Origin: Stutzerimonas stutzeri
Lineage (GTDB): Bacteria; Pseudomonadota; Gammaproteobacteria; Pseudomonadales; Pseudomonadaceae
DNA length: 64,000 bases
Direction: 5' to 3'
Assembly: GCF_019090095.1 (NCBI RefSeq)
Contig: NZ_JAGQFP010000003.1
Coordinates: 248,001-312,000, forward strand
This document shows, piece by piece, positions 44,189 through 53,065 of the stretch (its first letter is position 1; each line of letters starts with the position of its first letter). The notes beneath the pieces were generated by a model, which worked only from the letters and a program-made list of their open reading frames with translations, ran no database searches and was not told the origin of the DNA. A program made the translations under genes and the position numbers.

Positions 44189-45526
44189 TCAGGCGGCGAT
44201 ACAGTTGCGACCCTGGGTCTTGGCTCGGTAGAGAGCCTCATCCGCCCGGCGAAGCAGTTGGTCGAATTGGTCGATGCAGTCCGGCTCGAACGCGGCCAGA
44301 CCGATGCTCAAGGTCACCAGTGACGAGACGTCGGAGCGCGCATGTGGCAGCGCCCGCTCGGCCAGTCGCTGCTGCAGCCGCACGGCGGCGCGACGGCCAG
44401 CCTCGGCGTCCACGCCCGGCATCAGCACCACGAATTCCTCGCCACCGAGCCGCGCAACCACCTCGCCAGCACGGGCGAAGACGCCCCTGAGCGTCTCGGC
44501 CACGGCCTGCAGGCAGTGGTCCCCTTGTGCATGACCGTAGTGGTCGTTGTAGCGCTTGAAGAAATCGACGTCGCACATCAGCACCGTCAGCGGCTGGCCC
44601 TGGCGCAGCGCCCGGCGGAATTCGACTTCCTTGAGTTCATCGAAGTGGCGCCGGTTAGCCAGGCCGGTGAGCGGGTCGCTGCGTGACAGCTCTTCGAGCA
44701 GTACGTTGGCCGCACGCAGCTCGGCGGTGCGCTCCTCGACCAGCTCGGCCAGGCGATCGCGATGGGCCGCCAGCGCCTGCTCATCATGGTGCTGACGCTC
44801 GAGGTAGTTCGAAAGCTTGGCCTGCAGCCCGTTGACGCCGGATTCCAGCAGGCTCAGCTCATCGCGCTCGGTCATCTTTCGGTCGAGGCGCAGAGTCTTG
44901 TCCAGATTTTCGGGGGTGAGCCGGCTCAGGTGCCGGGCGATGCGGCGGACATGCAGGGTCACGGTGCGGTTGAACATCCACATGATCAGGCCGGCAAGCA
45001 GCAGCGACTGGATGATCTGGGTGATGACGATATCGGTGACTTCGCTTATCAGCCGGTCCCAGAGCAAGCCCTCGTTACCTTCCAGGGTCAGCTCGCCGAC
45101 CGTTTCGCTAGCACCGGCGTAGGGCACGTAGCTGAGCGCGTGATGCAGCCGCGGCGCACGGTGTTCGCGCGGCTGCTGGGTGCGCTCACGCGCGATGACC
45201 TCCGGCTCGCGTCCGGCACGGATGATCTGCAGTTCGACGCGCCCGATGGGCGCTGCCTGCGCAACGCTGTCGAGCTGGGTTTGCAGCGCATCGCTGTCCA
45301 TCTCCCAGATCGCCTTGGCCAGATTGCTGCGAAACACCTGATCGATCAGCGCGAGTTCGGCATTCATCGTCGCCAAGCCGCGCTGCCAGGCCGACCAGGT
45401 GCGCAGGCCCGCAGTGACCAGGGTGAACAGCAGACAGAAGCCCAACGTGGCCAGCACCAGACGACGACCAAGCGAGCTGGTCTGACGCGGCACGACCGAG
45501 GAGGCGTCGGGCAGGCGTGCGTTCAT
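44189..45526 (-). CDS. Membrane diguanylate cyclase (GGEEF)
   Basis: 445 residues. Helix 1 about 22-42, a periplasmic domain about 45-165, helix 2 about 166-186, HAMP-like linker, coiled coil (about 240-280) and a GGDEF domain with the intact active motif GGEEF (361-365), SRSDPLTGLANRRHFDEL and DVDFFKRYNDHYGHAQGD. The product is c-di-GMP. The inhibitory site is RAGE (352-355) rather than RxxD, so feedback may be weak. The ATG at 45526 overlaps the stop of the upstream binding protein (ATGA), so sensor and enzyme are coupled in translation. Confidence 0.92.
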   Translation of the reverse strand: MNARLPDASSVVPRQTSSLGRRLVLATLGFCLLFTLVTAGLRTWSAWQRGLATMNAELALIDQVFRSNLAKAIWEMDSDALQTQLDSVAQAAPIGRVELQIIRAGREPEVIARERTQQPREHRAPRLHHALSYVPYAGASETVGELTLEGNEGLLWDRLISEVTDIVITQIIQSLLLAGLIMWMFNRTVTLHVRRIARHLSRLTPENLDKTLRLDRKMTERDELSLLESGVNGLQAKLSNYLERQHHDEQALAAHRDRLAELVEERTAELRAANVLLEELSRSDPLTGLANRRHFDELKEVEFRRALRQGQPLTVLMCDVDFFKRYNDHYGHAQGDHCLQAVAETLRGVFARAGEVVARLGGEEFVVLMPGVDAEAGRRAAVRLQQRLAERALPHARSDVSSLVTLSIGLAAFEPDCIDQFDQLLRRADEALYRAKTQGRNCIAA

Positions 45527-46293
45527 TTCAGCCATTTGCCGGCAATGGCGTCGTAACGACCATCGGCTCGCATGCGTGCAAGGGCCTGGCGGAAGCGTTG
45601 CACCACCTCATCCGGCGTGTGACGGCTGAACGCCATGTACAGACCATCGGCACCGCCGAGATCGTCGATACTCAGCTGCGGCACGGCATTTTCATTCGGA
45701 TTTCCGCTGGCCTTGCGCACCAGGTAATGTGCGTTCAACTCGTTGGATATCCACAAGTCCACGCGGCCGGCCTTGAGCTTGGCGTAGTTGTGTTCGTACT
45801 TGTTGCTCGACTGCAGGTTGCGTCCGATGGCGAAACCCTTGTCGATCAGGTACTGCTCGCCGACGTCGTCTTTTACCGTGGCGATCTGGTACTGACGGGC
45901 GTCGTCGAGCGTCTTCAGATGGAACTGCGTGCCGGGCAGCGAGAACAGATACCACCGTGTTGGCGCGATGACGCCGACCCACTTGAACAGCGCCTCGCGC
46001 TGCGGCGTGCGGGCAATGGAGTAGATCAGCACCTTTTCCGAATTGAGCGCGATGTCATAGGCACGCGCCCAGGGCATCGACTGGATGCGCGCCGCCTCGC
46101 CCGCTTCCTCGAGCACCGCCTGCACGATTTCCGTGCTCATACCGGTCAGCTTGCCGTCGAGGGTCATGTTGTACGGCGGCAACTCCTCGGTGACCACGGT
46201 AAGGCCCCCATGAGCGCAAGCCGTCTGACCGCCGACCAGCGAGGCGAGCAACGCCAGAGCACACGTCAGATGGCGGAACGAGGGTGGTTTCAT
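45523..46293 (-). CDS. Family-3 periplasmic solute-binding protein (upstream of diguanylate cyclase)
   Basis: 256 residues with a signal peptide (MKPPSFRHLTCALALLASLV, cleavage near ACA-HG). SBP family 3 fold: LTVVTEELPPYNMTLDGKLT, GMSTEIVQAVLEEAG, MPWARAYDIALNSEKVLIYS and IARTPQREALFKWVG. It is clearly a paralogue of the binding protein at the other end of this three-gene operon (shared WARAYDIAL/WARAYDMAL and IARTP-REALF-WVG blocks). It is the first gene of the operon and overlaps the diguanylate cyclase by 4 bases. Confidence 0.87.
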   Translation of the reverse strand: MKPPSFRHLTCALALLASLVGGQTACAHGGLTVVTEELPPYNMTLDGKLTGMSTEIVQAVLEEAGEAARIQSMPWARAYDIALNSEKVLIYSIARTPQREALFKWVGVIAPTRWYLFSLPGTQFHLKTLDDARQYQIATVKDDVGEQYLIDKGFAIGRNLQSSNKYEHNYAKLKAGRVDLWISNELNAHYLVRKASGNPNENAVPQLSIDDLGGADGLYMAFSRHTPDEVVQRFRQALARMRADGRYDAIAGKWLK

Positions 46294-46681
46294 CGGGTGA
46301 CCTCGGGGTCGTGAACGTCAGCTATGCCCAGGCAGACAGCCATCATACTGACATCATTCAAAGCGCATTCAAGCACTCCTTTTTTCGGCGCTGTATGCGC
46401 AGACTTGAACCCTGGACCGTCCTCACCTCAACGCTCCGACGAACGGTGACGGCCCTCACCAGCCTTCGTTCGGCTAGATGGCGAGCCCCGCGCGATGATT
46501 CGGCGATGAACGAAGGCGGCTCGTATGGCGCAGGAAAGCAGCCCGCAGGCAGGGCCATGGATGCTGCAATAGCGGATATCGGGCGGTCGGCTGGCCGCTG
46601 GGGCGCCGCGCGAGGACACCTGTTCGGGGCAGCGGCGCAGCGCTTTCGGCGTGACGTTGCGAGCACCGGCCGGGTATACGC
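46294..46681. other. Intergenic region with no supportable gene
   Basis: 388 bases between two leftward genes. Short frames on both strands lack ribosome sites and family resemblance. It should hold the promoter of the binding protein / diguanylate cyclase operon near its left end; AT-richer DNA lies at 46330-46390. Confidence 0.4.
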
Positions 46682-47002
46682 TCAAGGCCGCTGACGCTTG
46701 TGCTCGAAGGCTTCGACACAGGCGGGCAAGTCGTAGAAGCGCGGGGTCCCGCCGACCCGATTGCCGTTCTCGCCAGCCGTCTTGCGATGGCAGTCGGCCG
46801 CACTATCGGCGCCGCGCTTGGCGCTCATGCATTGCTGGAAGGCGGCTTCGCGCAACGGTGCCAACTTCTCGCTCCGTGCCGCTTCGCACCGTCGCTCCAA
46901 CTCGGCTTGCCGAAGGGCAAACGCCTCTTCGTCTTTCTTGAACGCCGCATGCGTGTGGGCAGCCAACAGGCACAACAGCAAAACGCTTAGCCTTCCTTGC
47001 AT
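46682..47002 (-). CDS. Small secreted four-cysteine protein
   Basis: About 106 residues. Signal peptide (MQGRLSVLLLCLLAAHTHA), then a helical, charged segment (FKKDEEAFALRQAELERRCE) and cysteines in RRCEAAR, QQCMSAKRG, ADCHRKT and PACVEAF, which probably form two disulfides in the periplasm. The C-terminal RFYDLPACVEAFE looks conserved in short Pseudomonas hypotheticals. ATG 47002 has CAGGAG 7 bases upstream; ATG 47005 is an alternative. Function unknown. Confidence 0.72.
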   Translation of the reverse strand: MQGRLSVLLLCLLAAHTHAAFKKDEEAFALRQAELERRCEAARSEKLAPLREAAFQQCMSAKRGADSAADCHRKTAGENGNRVGGTPRFYDLPACVEAFEHKRQRP

Positions 47003-47145
47003 CATGGCGCTCCTGTATTAAACCGAGGGGAGCATGGCGCGCAGACGGCGGCAGCACAAGCCCGCTCCGGACCGCACAGCGGGGCGCGCCGCGGAGCATC
47101 AATACGCGACCGCCACACCGCACTCGCGGAGCCAACCCAGCCGGC

Positions 47146-47604
47146 TCAGCGCACCTGAAAGCGCTGCTCGGCCAGCTTGCGGTCACCCTGGAACACCATG
47201 AAGTGCCACTCACCCGGCACCAGCTCATGGGTCTCGGTGAACTCGAACGCCATCACATCCTCCGGCGCATCGGGCACCAGCTTCTGTACGACTTCGTACC
47301 GATCATGGCGCTGGCCACCCGGATCGACCACACCGGGCGTCAGGTACAGCAGCGTGAGAGGCGTATCGTCGGCGTGCTTGTCTTGCAGACGGTAGCGCAG
47401 ACCGAACTTGGTGCCGATTTGCAGCGGCACATGATCCACTTCGAGGATTCGCTGATCCTTGCGGGTCAGCAGGCGCTCGCCTGGTTGCTGGTCCCGATAA
47501 GCGCTTTCAAACACACCGGCTTCGATCGGCCCGACCACGCGCACCTCGGCGCACACCAAACCGGGCCACAACAACGCGAATAACAACGGACGAATAATCG
47601 GCAT
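47146..47604 (-). CDS. DUF3859-type secreted protein
   Basis: 152 residues with a signal peptide (MPIIRPLLFALLWPGLVCA) and a beta-rich domain: VRVVGPIEAGVFES, KFGLRYRLQDKHADDTPLTL, YLTPGVVDPGGQ and PGEWHFMVFQGDRKLAEQRF. This pattern fits the DUF3859 family of periplasmic proteins with an immunoglobulin-like fold; function unknown. GGAGG lies 6 bases upstream of the ATG. Confidence 0.75.
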   Translation of the reverse strand: MPIIRPLLFALLWPGLVCAEVRVVGPIEAGVFESAYRDQQPGERLLTRKDQRILEVDHVPLQIGTKFGLRYRLQDKHADDTPLTLLYLTPGVVDPGGQRHDRYEVVQKLVPDAPEDVMAFEFTETHELVPGEWHFMVFQGDRKLAEQRFQVR

Positions 47605-47805
47605 CACGCGCCTCCTGCAAGAAAAGCAGCGAGCGTATGACATGGGCATGACAGCCGCGTGACGCCTTCTTCCACCGCAAGTCGTTCAGCGGTTTCAAGT
47701 GCCGATAGTCATCGATCTTGGCACTAACGGCACGTATTCAGCGGGGCGCCAAGCCTCCCATGCAGTGATAGAGTGGCCGCCATCCAATCCACCGCAGGAG
47801 AAACC

Positions 47806-48252
47806 ATGCGCGCACTGTTCACCGCCGTCCTGATCGCATTGCCCTTGAGCTTCACGTCCATGGCGTTCGCTGCCGACTCACCGGCTGGCCGCTGGCAGAC
47901 CATCGATGACGAAACTGGCAAGCCCAAGTCCATTGTCGAGATCCAGCAGGCCGACGATGGCACCCTGAGCGGCAAGGTCGCGCAAATTCTGCAGTCGGAC
48001 CATGGCCCGAACCCGCTGTGTACGGAGTGCGAAGGCGAGCGCAAGGACCGGCCCATCACCGGTATGACCATTCTCTGGGGCCTGAAACCCGACGGTGAAA
48101 ACGTTTGGACCGGCGGCACCATCCTCGACCCGGCCAAGGGCAAGACCTACCGCGCCAAGGTGACGCTGCTCGAAGGCGGCGACAAGCTGGAGATGCGCGG
48201 TTACATCGGCATCGAAGCGCTGGGCCGCACGCAGACCTGGGTTCGTCAGTAA
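47806..48252 (+). CDS. DUF2147 secreted protein
   Basis: 148 residues. Signal peptide (MRALFTAVLIALPLSFTSMAFA), then the DUF2147 lipocalin-like domain: SPAGRWQTIDDETGKPKSIV, CTECEGERKDRPITGMTILW, GGTILDPAKGKTYRAKVTL and GYIGIEALGRTQTWVRQ. A conserved C-x-x-C lies in LCTEC. Periplasmic; function of the family unknown. GGAG precedes the ATG. Confidence 0.9.
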   Translation: MRALFTAVLIALPLSFTSMAFAADSPAGRWQTIDDETGKPKSIVEIQQADDGTLSGKVAQILQSDHGPNPLCTECEGERKDRPITGMTILWGLKPDGENVWTGGTILDPAKGKTYRAKVTLLEGGDKLEMRGYIGIEALGRTQTWVRQ

Positions 48253-48438
48253 CCCGGGCGAAACCTAGCCCATGCGGCGCGAGGCTCCTTCGATGCTGCT
48301 GGCGAGCGCTGTTTGACGTCATACCCACCAGCCCCCAAGACGCCCAGCAGGAAGCTCCCGCGACGTCGAGCGAATGGCCGAACCCTGTCTGATCAGCGGA
48401 CCGTCGGGCTGCAACAGCAGCCGCTACAGCATCGCTGC

Positions 48439-50403
48439 TCAGTGCTCACCCACACGGAAATGCCCGGCCAGCGTCTGCAATTCCTGGCTGAGCTGCCTGA
48501 ACTGCTCGAGCGAGTGTGTCGTTTCCTCCATGCTGGTGAACGACAGGTCCGCCACGTCCCGGATGTTGATGACACTGCGATTGATCTCTTCGGCCACCGC
48601 AGTCTGTTCCTCGGCGGCCGTGGCGATCTGCTGGGTCATCTGCTGGATACTGGAGACCGCGGCGGCAATCTCGTTCAGGGCGAGCGCTGTCTGGTTCGCG
48701 TCGGTGGCGGTCAGCTGGACCAGCTCATTGCTCTGCTGCATCTGTCGAACCGAGGCCTTCGCACTGGTTTGCAGCGCATCGATGAGCTGCTGGATTTCGG
48801 CCGTCGATTGCTGGGTGCGCTGGGCCAGCGAGCGGACCTCATCGGCCACCACGGCGAAGCCCCGTCCTTGCTCCCCGGCGCGCGCTGCCTCGATGGCGGC
48901 GTTCAACGCGAGCAGGTTGGTCTGCTCGGCGACGGTCTTGATGACATCGAGCACGGTGCCGATGCGTTGGCTCTCGTCGCTCAGCGCATCGATACCACGC
49001 ACCGCCTGCTGGACCGATTCGACCAGTTGCCCTACGCGCTGCATGCTCTGGTTGACCATCGCGTGCCCGTCGCCGACGGTGCGGTCGGCCACCCGTGCAG
49101 AACCCGCCGCCTCTTCGGCGTTGCGCGCCACCTCGTGCACCGTCGCGGACATCTCGTTCATCGCCGTGGCGACCTGATCGATCTCGACGCGCTGTCGCAG
49201 CACCCCATCCCGGGCTTGTGCGGTGACGCCCGCTACCTGTTCCGCGGAATCGGCGATCTGCGTCACCGCCCCTTGCAGGCGGCCCACGATCCCGCGCAGG
49301 CTCGTCGACATTTCCTGCATCGCCTGCATCAGCTGGCCGAACTCATCACGACGGTTAACCACGATGTGCGCGCTGAGGTCGCCTCGGGCGATCTGATTGG
49401 CGGCCTTTATCACTTCGCGCAGTGGCCGGACGATCAGCCGGGTTATCAACAGCGAGGCGATGACGCCGACGATCAAGGCCAATCCGGACGCGAGCAGAAT
49501 CAAGCGGCTGCTGGCGACCAGGTTGTCGTGCATGGCGTCTTGCTGGGCCTGATAAGCCCTGTCCGCAGCCTCGAGCGCGCCTGCGGCACGGTCGTTCATT
49601 TCGGCGTACAGGCGAGCGCCGTCCGCCAGCGCCTGGGTGTAATCGGCCAGCCGGTCGTTGAAGGACTTGATGTTGCCCGCCACCTCGGTCAGCACCGAGC
49701 CATACATGCCCCGGTCCAACGCTTCCATCAGCGTGTTAGTGAGATCCAGCGCCGCCTGGGCCTGCTGGATCGTCGTGGCCGGCGCTTCGTCGCGCTGCTG
49801 AGTGCGCTGGCGAGCCTCGTTCAGGGCGGAAAGAATCAGGCTGTACAGTTGAGCGATCTGCTGCCCCTGGCTGACCATCTCGGCGCCTCGCTGCCCCTCG
49901 GATTCCTTGAGGTCGTAGAGGCCGTCTTCGACCAGCCCGCTCTGCAGGATATCGAGGCTGTTGGAGGCGCTGACGACTGACCAGTAGGCGGAATCCAGCG
50001 CGATGGTTTTGGCGTCGGACACCTGCACGAAACGGCCGAAGGCCGCCTGATAGTCGCCAAGGGCTTGCTCAACGCTGGTGAGCCCCTGTTGTTGCGCCTC
50101 GCCCACTTGCGCCTTGAGCTCGGCAACGTTGGCCAGGGTTGTGGCCACCTGGTCGTTGAGTGCCTTGACCTGGTTTGCGTCACCGCTTTCCGTGAATTGT
50201 TGCTCGATGCTGCGGATGGACAGGACCTCGGTTTTTATCGACGACACGCGCTTGAGTGCATCGAATCGCGTGTTCACCGACTGCAGGGCCGTCAGCCCAG
50301 CGATGGTGACTACGGCGGTCAGCAGCAAGACCAGGCCGAAACCGAGGGCGAGTTTGGTAGCCGTTCCCATATTGGCCAGTCTGGCCGTCGCGAAACCGAG
50401 CAT
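48439..50403 (-). CDS. Methyl-accepting chemotaxis protein with HBM-type sensor
   Basis: About 654 residues. Helix 1 about 16-38, an approximately 255-residue helical periplasmic domain (to about 287), helix 2 about 290-312, HAMP ([18 protein letters not shown]) and a signalling domain with the hairpin tip [20 protein letters not shown]. The long all-helical periplasmic domain matches the helical bimodular (HBM) class, which in Pseudomonas binds organic acids such as TCA-cycle intermediates; the ligand is inferred. ATG 50403 is preferred (GGAAG upstream); an ATG two codons earlier is possible. Confidence 0.92.
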   Translation of the reverse strand: MLGFATARLANMGTATKLALGFGLVLLLTAVVTIAGLTALQSVNTRFDALKRVSSIKTEVLSIRSIEQQFTESGDANQVKALNDQVATTLANVAELKAQVGEAQQQGLTSVEQALGDYQAAFGRFVQVSDAKTIALDSAYWSVVSASNSLDILQSGLVEDGLYDLKESEGQRGAEMVSQGQQIAQLYSLILSALNEARQRTQQRDEAPATTIQQAQAALDLTNTLMEALDRGMYGSVLTEVAGNIKSFNDRLADYTQALADGARLYAEMNDRAAGALEAADRAYQAQQDAMHDNLVASSRLILLASGLALIVGVIASLLITRLIVRPLREVIKAANQIARGDLSAHIVVNRRDEFGQLMQAMQEMSTSLRGIVGRLQGAVTQIADSAEQVAGVTAQARDGVLRQRVEIDQVATAMNEMSATVHEVARNAEEAAGSARVADRTVGDGHAMVNQSMQRVGQLVESVQQAVRGIDALSDESQRIGTVLDVIKTVAEQTNLLALNAAIEAARAGEQGRGFAVVADEVRSLAQRTQQSTAEIQQLIDALQTSAKASVRQMQQSNELVQLTATDANQTALALNEIAAAVSSIQQMTQQIATAAEEQTAVAEEINRSVINIRDVADLSFTSMEETTHSLEQFRQLSQELQTLAGHFRVGEH

Positions 50404-50931
50404 CGTCATCTTCCGTCCGTGTGGCAGCAACATAAATGGCCCTTGGCCATAAGTGCCTGTCTCTCATTCTGTCGACCGCATGGCAATCGTTTTTAGCCGC
50501 GTCGCCCGGATCAGCGGCAAAGGGGTCGCTTTCTAGAATGGCGATGTCGCATGTATGACGCCTTGCGAGTTCATTCGCCGACAAGGGCCGTCATAAGGGG
50601 CGACCTTACGAACTGGCAGGACAGCGGATGCAATGCTTATGTAGCGCCGCGGTAGCTAGCAGCCTTTCGATAGGCGTAAGAGCGATCGTCCCAGGCTCGG
50701 GGTGGCCGACCGTCGACGGCCAAGCGGCTTCCTCGGCTAGCGGTGCCGAGCAGACAAGCGGGGATCGCTGAGCGAGACGGGAATCACATTGCCAAGCGTG
50801 CCTGATCCCCCCGCCGATGTTGCAGTTGCGACCGTCACTTACTTGATTTTGCCAGCCCGCTTGCACGGCTCTTTCGTCAGGCCGCCGCGACTGTCTACCA
50901 TCGGACCACGGATCATTTCAGGACACCTCAC
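50404..50931. other. 528-base gap between MCP and NTF2-like operon
   Basis: No gene is supportable. Short frames on both strands have no ribosome site or recognisable domain. The segment must hold the divergent promoters. Base composition resembles non-coding DNA rather than a decayed gene, but an unrecognised small RNA cannot be excluded. Confidence 0.4.
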
Positions 50932-51339
50932 ATGCATCAGGCCACCGCTCAGCTACTGCAACGCTACTACGATGCCTTCAATGCCGGAGACATGGAGACC
51001 TTCCTCTCGCTGCTCACCGACGATGTCATTCACGACATCAACCAGGGTGGGCGCGAGGTCGGCAAGCCGGCCTTCGCGGCGTTCATGGAGCGCATGAACC
51101 GCAACTACCGGGAAACGATCGTGGACCTCTCGATCACCACGAATGAAGCCGGTGACCGCGCTGCGGTCGAATTCACCGTGCTAGGCGAATACCTGGCGAC
51201 CGACGAGGGGCTGCCCGAAGCGAAGGGCCAGACCTACCGCCTTCCGGCGGGTGCGTTCTTCGTCATCCGAGAGGGGCAGGTGGCGCGGGTCACCAATTAC
51301 TACAACCTTGAAGACTGGATCGCTCAAGTGTCCGCGTAA
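50932..51339 (+). CDS. NTF2-like protein (ketosteroid isomerase-related)
   Basis: 135 residues, one SnoaL/ketosteroid-isomerase-like domain: LLQRYYDAFNAGDMETFLSL, DVIHDINQGGREVGKPAFAA and YNLEDWIAQVSA at the end. The family (ketosteroid isomerase-related, TIGR02096-type) is uncharacterised. It is the first gene of a three-gene operon: its stop overlaps the GNAT start by one base and the GNAT stop overlaps the nitrilase start. Confidence 0.83.
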   Translation: MHQATAQLLQRYYDAFNAGDMETFLSLLTDDVIHDINQGGREVGKPAFAAFMERMNRNYRETIVDLSITTNEAGDRAAVEFTVLGEYLATDEGLPEAKGQTYRLPAGAFFVIREGQVARVTNYYNLEDWIAQVSA

Positions 51340-51935
51340 TGGCCAAGCTGATCTTCCGGCGCCTGTCTGGCGCAGCGCTTCACCGGTTCATCCCCGAACT
51401 GGCCCGGCTACGCATGCGCGTGTTCCGTGACTTCCCCTACCTGTATGACGGCGACCCCGATTACGAGGCGCGCTATCTGCAGACCTACATCGAAGCGCCG
51501 CACAGTGTGGTGGTGCTGGCATTCGATGGCGAGAACGTCGTCGGTGCGTCTACCGGATTGCCGCTGCGCCATGAAACGGAGGAAGTCCAGCAGCCCTTTC
51601 GTGAGGCTGACTACAACGTCGATGAGCTCTTTTACTGCGGCGAATCCGTGCTACTGCCGCAATACCGTGGCCAGGGGGCGGGCGTGGCGTTTTTTGAACA
51701 GCGTGAGCTTCACGCACGCGCCATTGGCGGTATGAAGTACTCCTGCTTTTGCGCCGTGGAGCGCCCCGCCACCCATCCCGCGCGTCCTGCCGACTACCGA
51801 CCACTGGACGAGTTCTGGCGTCATCGTGGCTACGAAAAACACCCGGAGCTGGCGACGCACTTCAGCTGGAAAGACCTTGGCGATGCGCAGGAAACAGCCA
51901 AGCCCATGACCTTCTGGATGAAATCCCTGCAATGA
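51339..51935 (+). CDS. GNAT-family N-acetyltransferase
   Basis: 198 residues. The acetyl-CoA binding motif is LLPQYRGQGAGVAFFEQRE, preceded by VVVLAFDGENVVGASTGLPL and LFYCGESV. Substrate unknown. Middle gene of the operon, translationally coupled on both sides. Confidence 0.87.
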   Translation: MAKLIFRRLSGAALHRFIPELARLRMRVFRDFPYLYDGDPDYEARYLQTYIEAPHSVVVLAFDGENVVGASTGLPLRHETEEVQQPFREADYNVDELFYCGESVLLPQYRGQGAGVAFFEQRELHARAIGGMKYSCFCAVERPATHPARPADYRPLDEFWRHRGYEKHPELATHFSWKDLGDAQETAKPMTFWMKSLQ

Positions 51936-52807
51936 GCGCATTCAAACTCGCGACCGCCCAGTACGACATCGGCTTCTTTGCACACTGGGATGAGTTCGCC
52001 GAAAAACTTGAGCGCTGGATTGCCAGCGCCGCGCAGCAAGGCGCCAGGCTGTTGGTGTTTCCCGAGTACGGCAGCATGGAACTGGCCTCGCTGTTCGGCG
52101 AGACGGTTTATGACGACCTGCAGCACCAGCTGCAGGCCATGCAGACCTTGCTGCCAAAATGGCACGCCATCCACCAGGCACTGGCCAGCCGCCACAACGT
52201 ATTGGTTCTCGCCAGCTCCTTCCCGACCGAACTGCAGGCGGGGCGCGTGGTAAACCGGGCGACCCTGTTTGGCCCCCAAGGGACGCTAGGGCATCAGGAC
52301 AAACTGATGATGACTCGCTTTGAGGCCGAACAATGGCAGGTCAGCGCAGGCGACCAGATCGAAGTGATCGATACCGAACTGGGCCGTATCGGCATCCTGA
52401 TTTGCTACGACTCGGAGTTCCCGATGATTGCGAACCAGCAGGTTGCAGCCGGAGCCGATCTGCTGCTGGTGCCTAGCTGCACCGATACCCAGGCAGGTTT
52501 CCATCGGGTGCGCATCGGTTGCCAGGCCCGGGCGCTGGAAAATCAGTGCTATGTGGTCCAGGCGCCCACCGTTGGCCATGCGCCCTGGTCCGAAGCGGTA
52601 GATATCAACATCGGCCGCGCCAGTGTCTATACGCCGGTCGATTACGGCTTTCCCGATGACGGCATCCTGGCGGAAGGCCCCGACGACGAGCCCCGTTGGG
52701 TCTTCGCAACCATCGATCTAAGCGAAATTGCCCGCATCCGCGCTGAGGGCCAGGTCTTCAACCACCGTGACTGGCCGATGCAATTTGGGTTGAAGGGGCC
52801 GGGGTAG
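51932..52807 (+). CDS. Carbon-nitrogen hydrolase (nitrilase superfamily)
   Basis: 291 residues. The catalytic triad is complete: E45 (LVFPEYGSMEL), K124 (LGHQDKLMM) and C158 (GILICYDSEFP). It hydrolyses an amide or nitrile bond of unknown substrate; sequence resembles omega-amidase/beta-ureidopropionase-like soluble members. Its ATG overlaps the GNAT stop (ATGA). Together with the acetyltransferase it suggests modification and hydrolysis of a small amide. Confidence 0.9.
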   Translation: MSAFKLATAQYDIGFFAHWDEFAEKLERWIASAAQQGARLLVFPEYGSMELASLFGETVYDDLQHQLQAMQTLLPKWHAIHQALASRHNVLVLASSFPTELQAGRVVNRATLFGPQGTLGHQDKLMMTRFEAEQWQVSAGDQIEVIDTELGRIGILICYDSEFPMIANQQVAAGADLLLVPSCTDTQAGFHRVRIGCQARALENQCYVVQAPTVGHAPWSEAVDINIGRASVYTPVDYGFPDDGILAEGPDDEPRWVFATIDLSEIARIRAEGQVFNHRDWPMQFGLKGPG

Positions 52808-53022
52808 ATGATGCTTTCGCCATGGGCCAGGTCCTGCGGCAGCAGGCAGAGGCGCATCACGTAGCCGCGATCGATTCAAGACAGTGATGCTGTCCGCAGG
52901 GTGTCGAGACGGATGGCGCCCATCGGGGTGCCCCACTCCACAGAGTGCGGTCAGCGCGGTTCACTGCTTAGATATGCAAGCACCTTCTGCGCCCGTAGTT
53001 CACCGCCCGTCTGCACCCAAAA

Positions 53023-53048
53023 AGAAAGGCGCCCTAAGGCGCCTTTCT
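53023..53048 (-). terminator. Rho-independent terminator of typA
   Basis: AGAAAGGCGCC-CTAA-GGCGCCTTTCT lies 18 bases beyond the typA stop, with AAAAA on its left that reads as a T-tract on the minus strand. Confidence 0.88.
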
Positions 53049-53065
53049 TCACTACCGCTCGGTCA

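Noticed and set aside
47714..47730. TGGCAC element upstream of the DUF2147 gene as a sigma-54 promoter
   Set aside because: The GG is not followed by GC ten bases later, so the essential -12 element is missing.
50606..50866. 86-residue minus-strand frame in the gap between the MCP and NTF2-like genes
   Set aside because: No ribosome site, signal peptide or domain; composition not protein-like.
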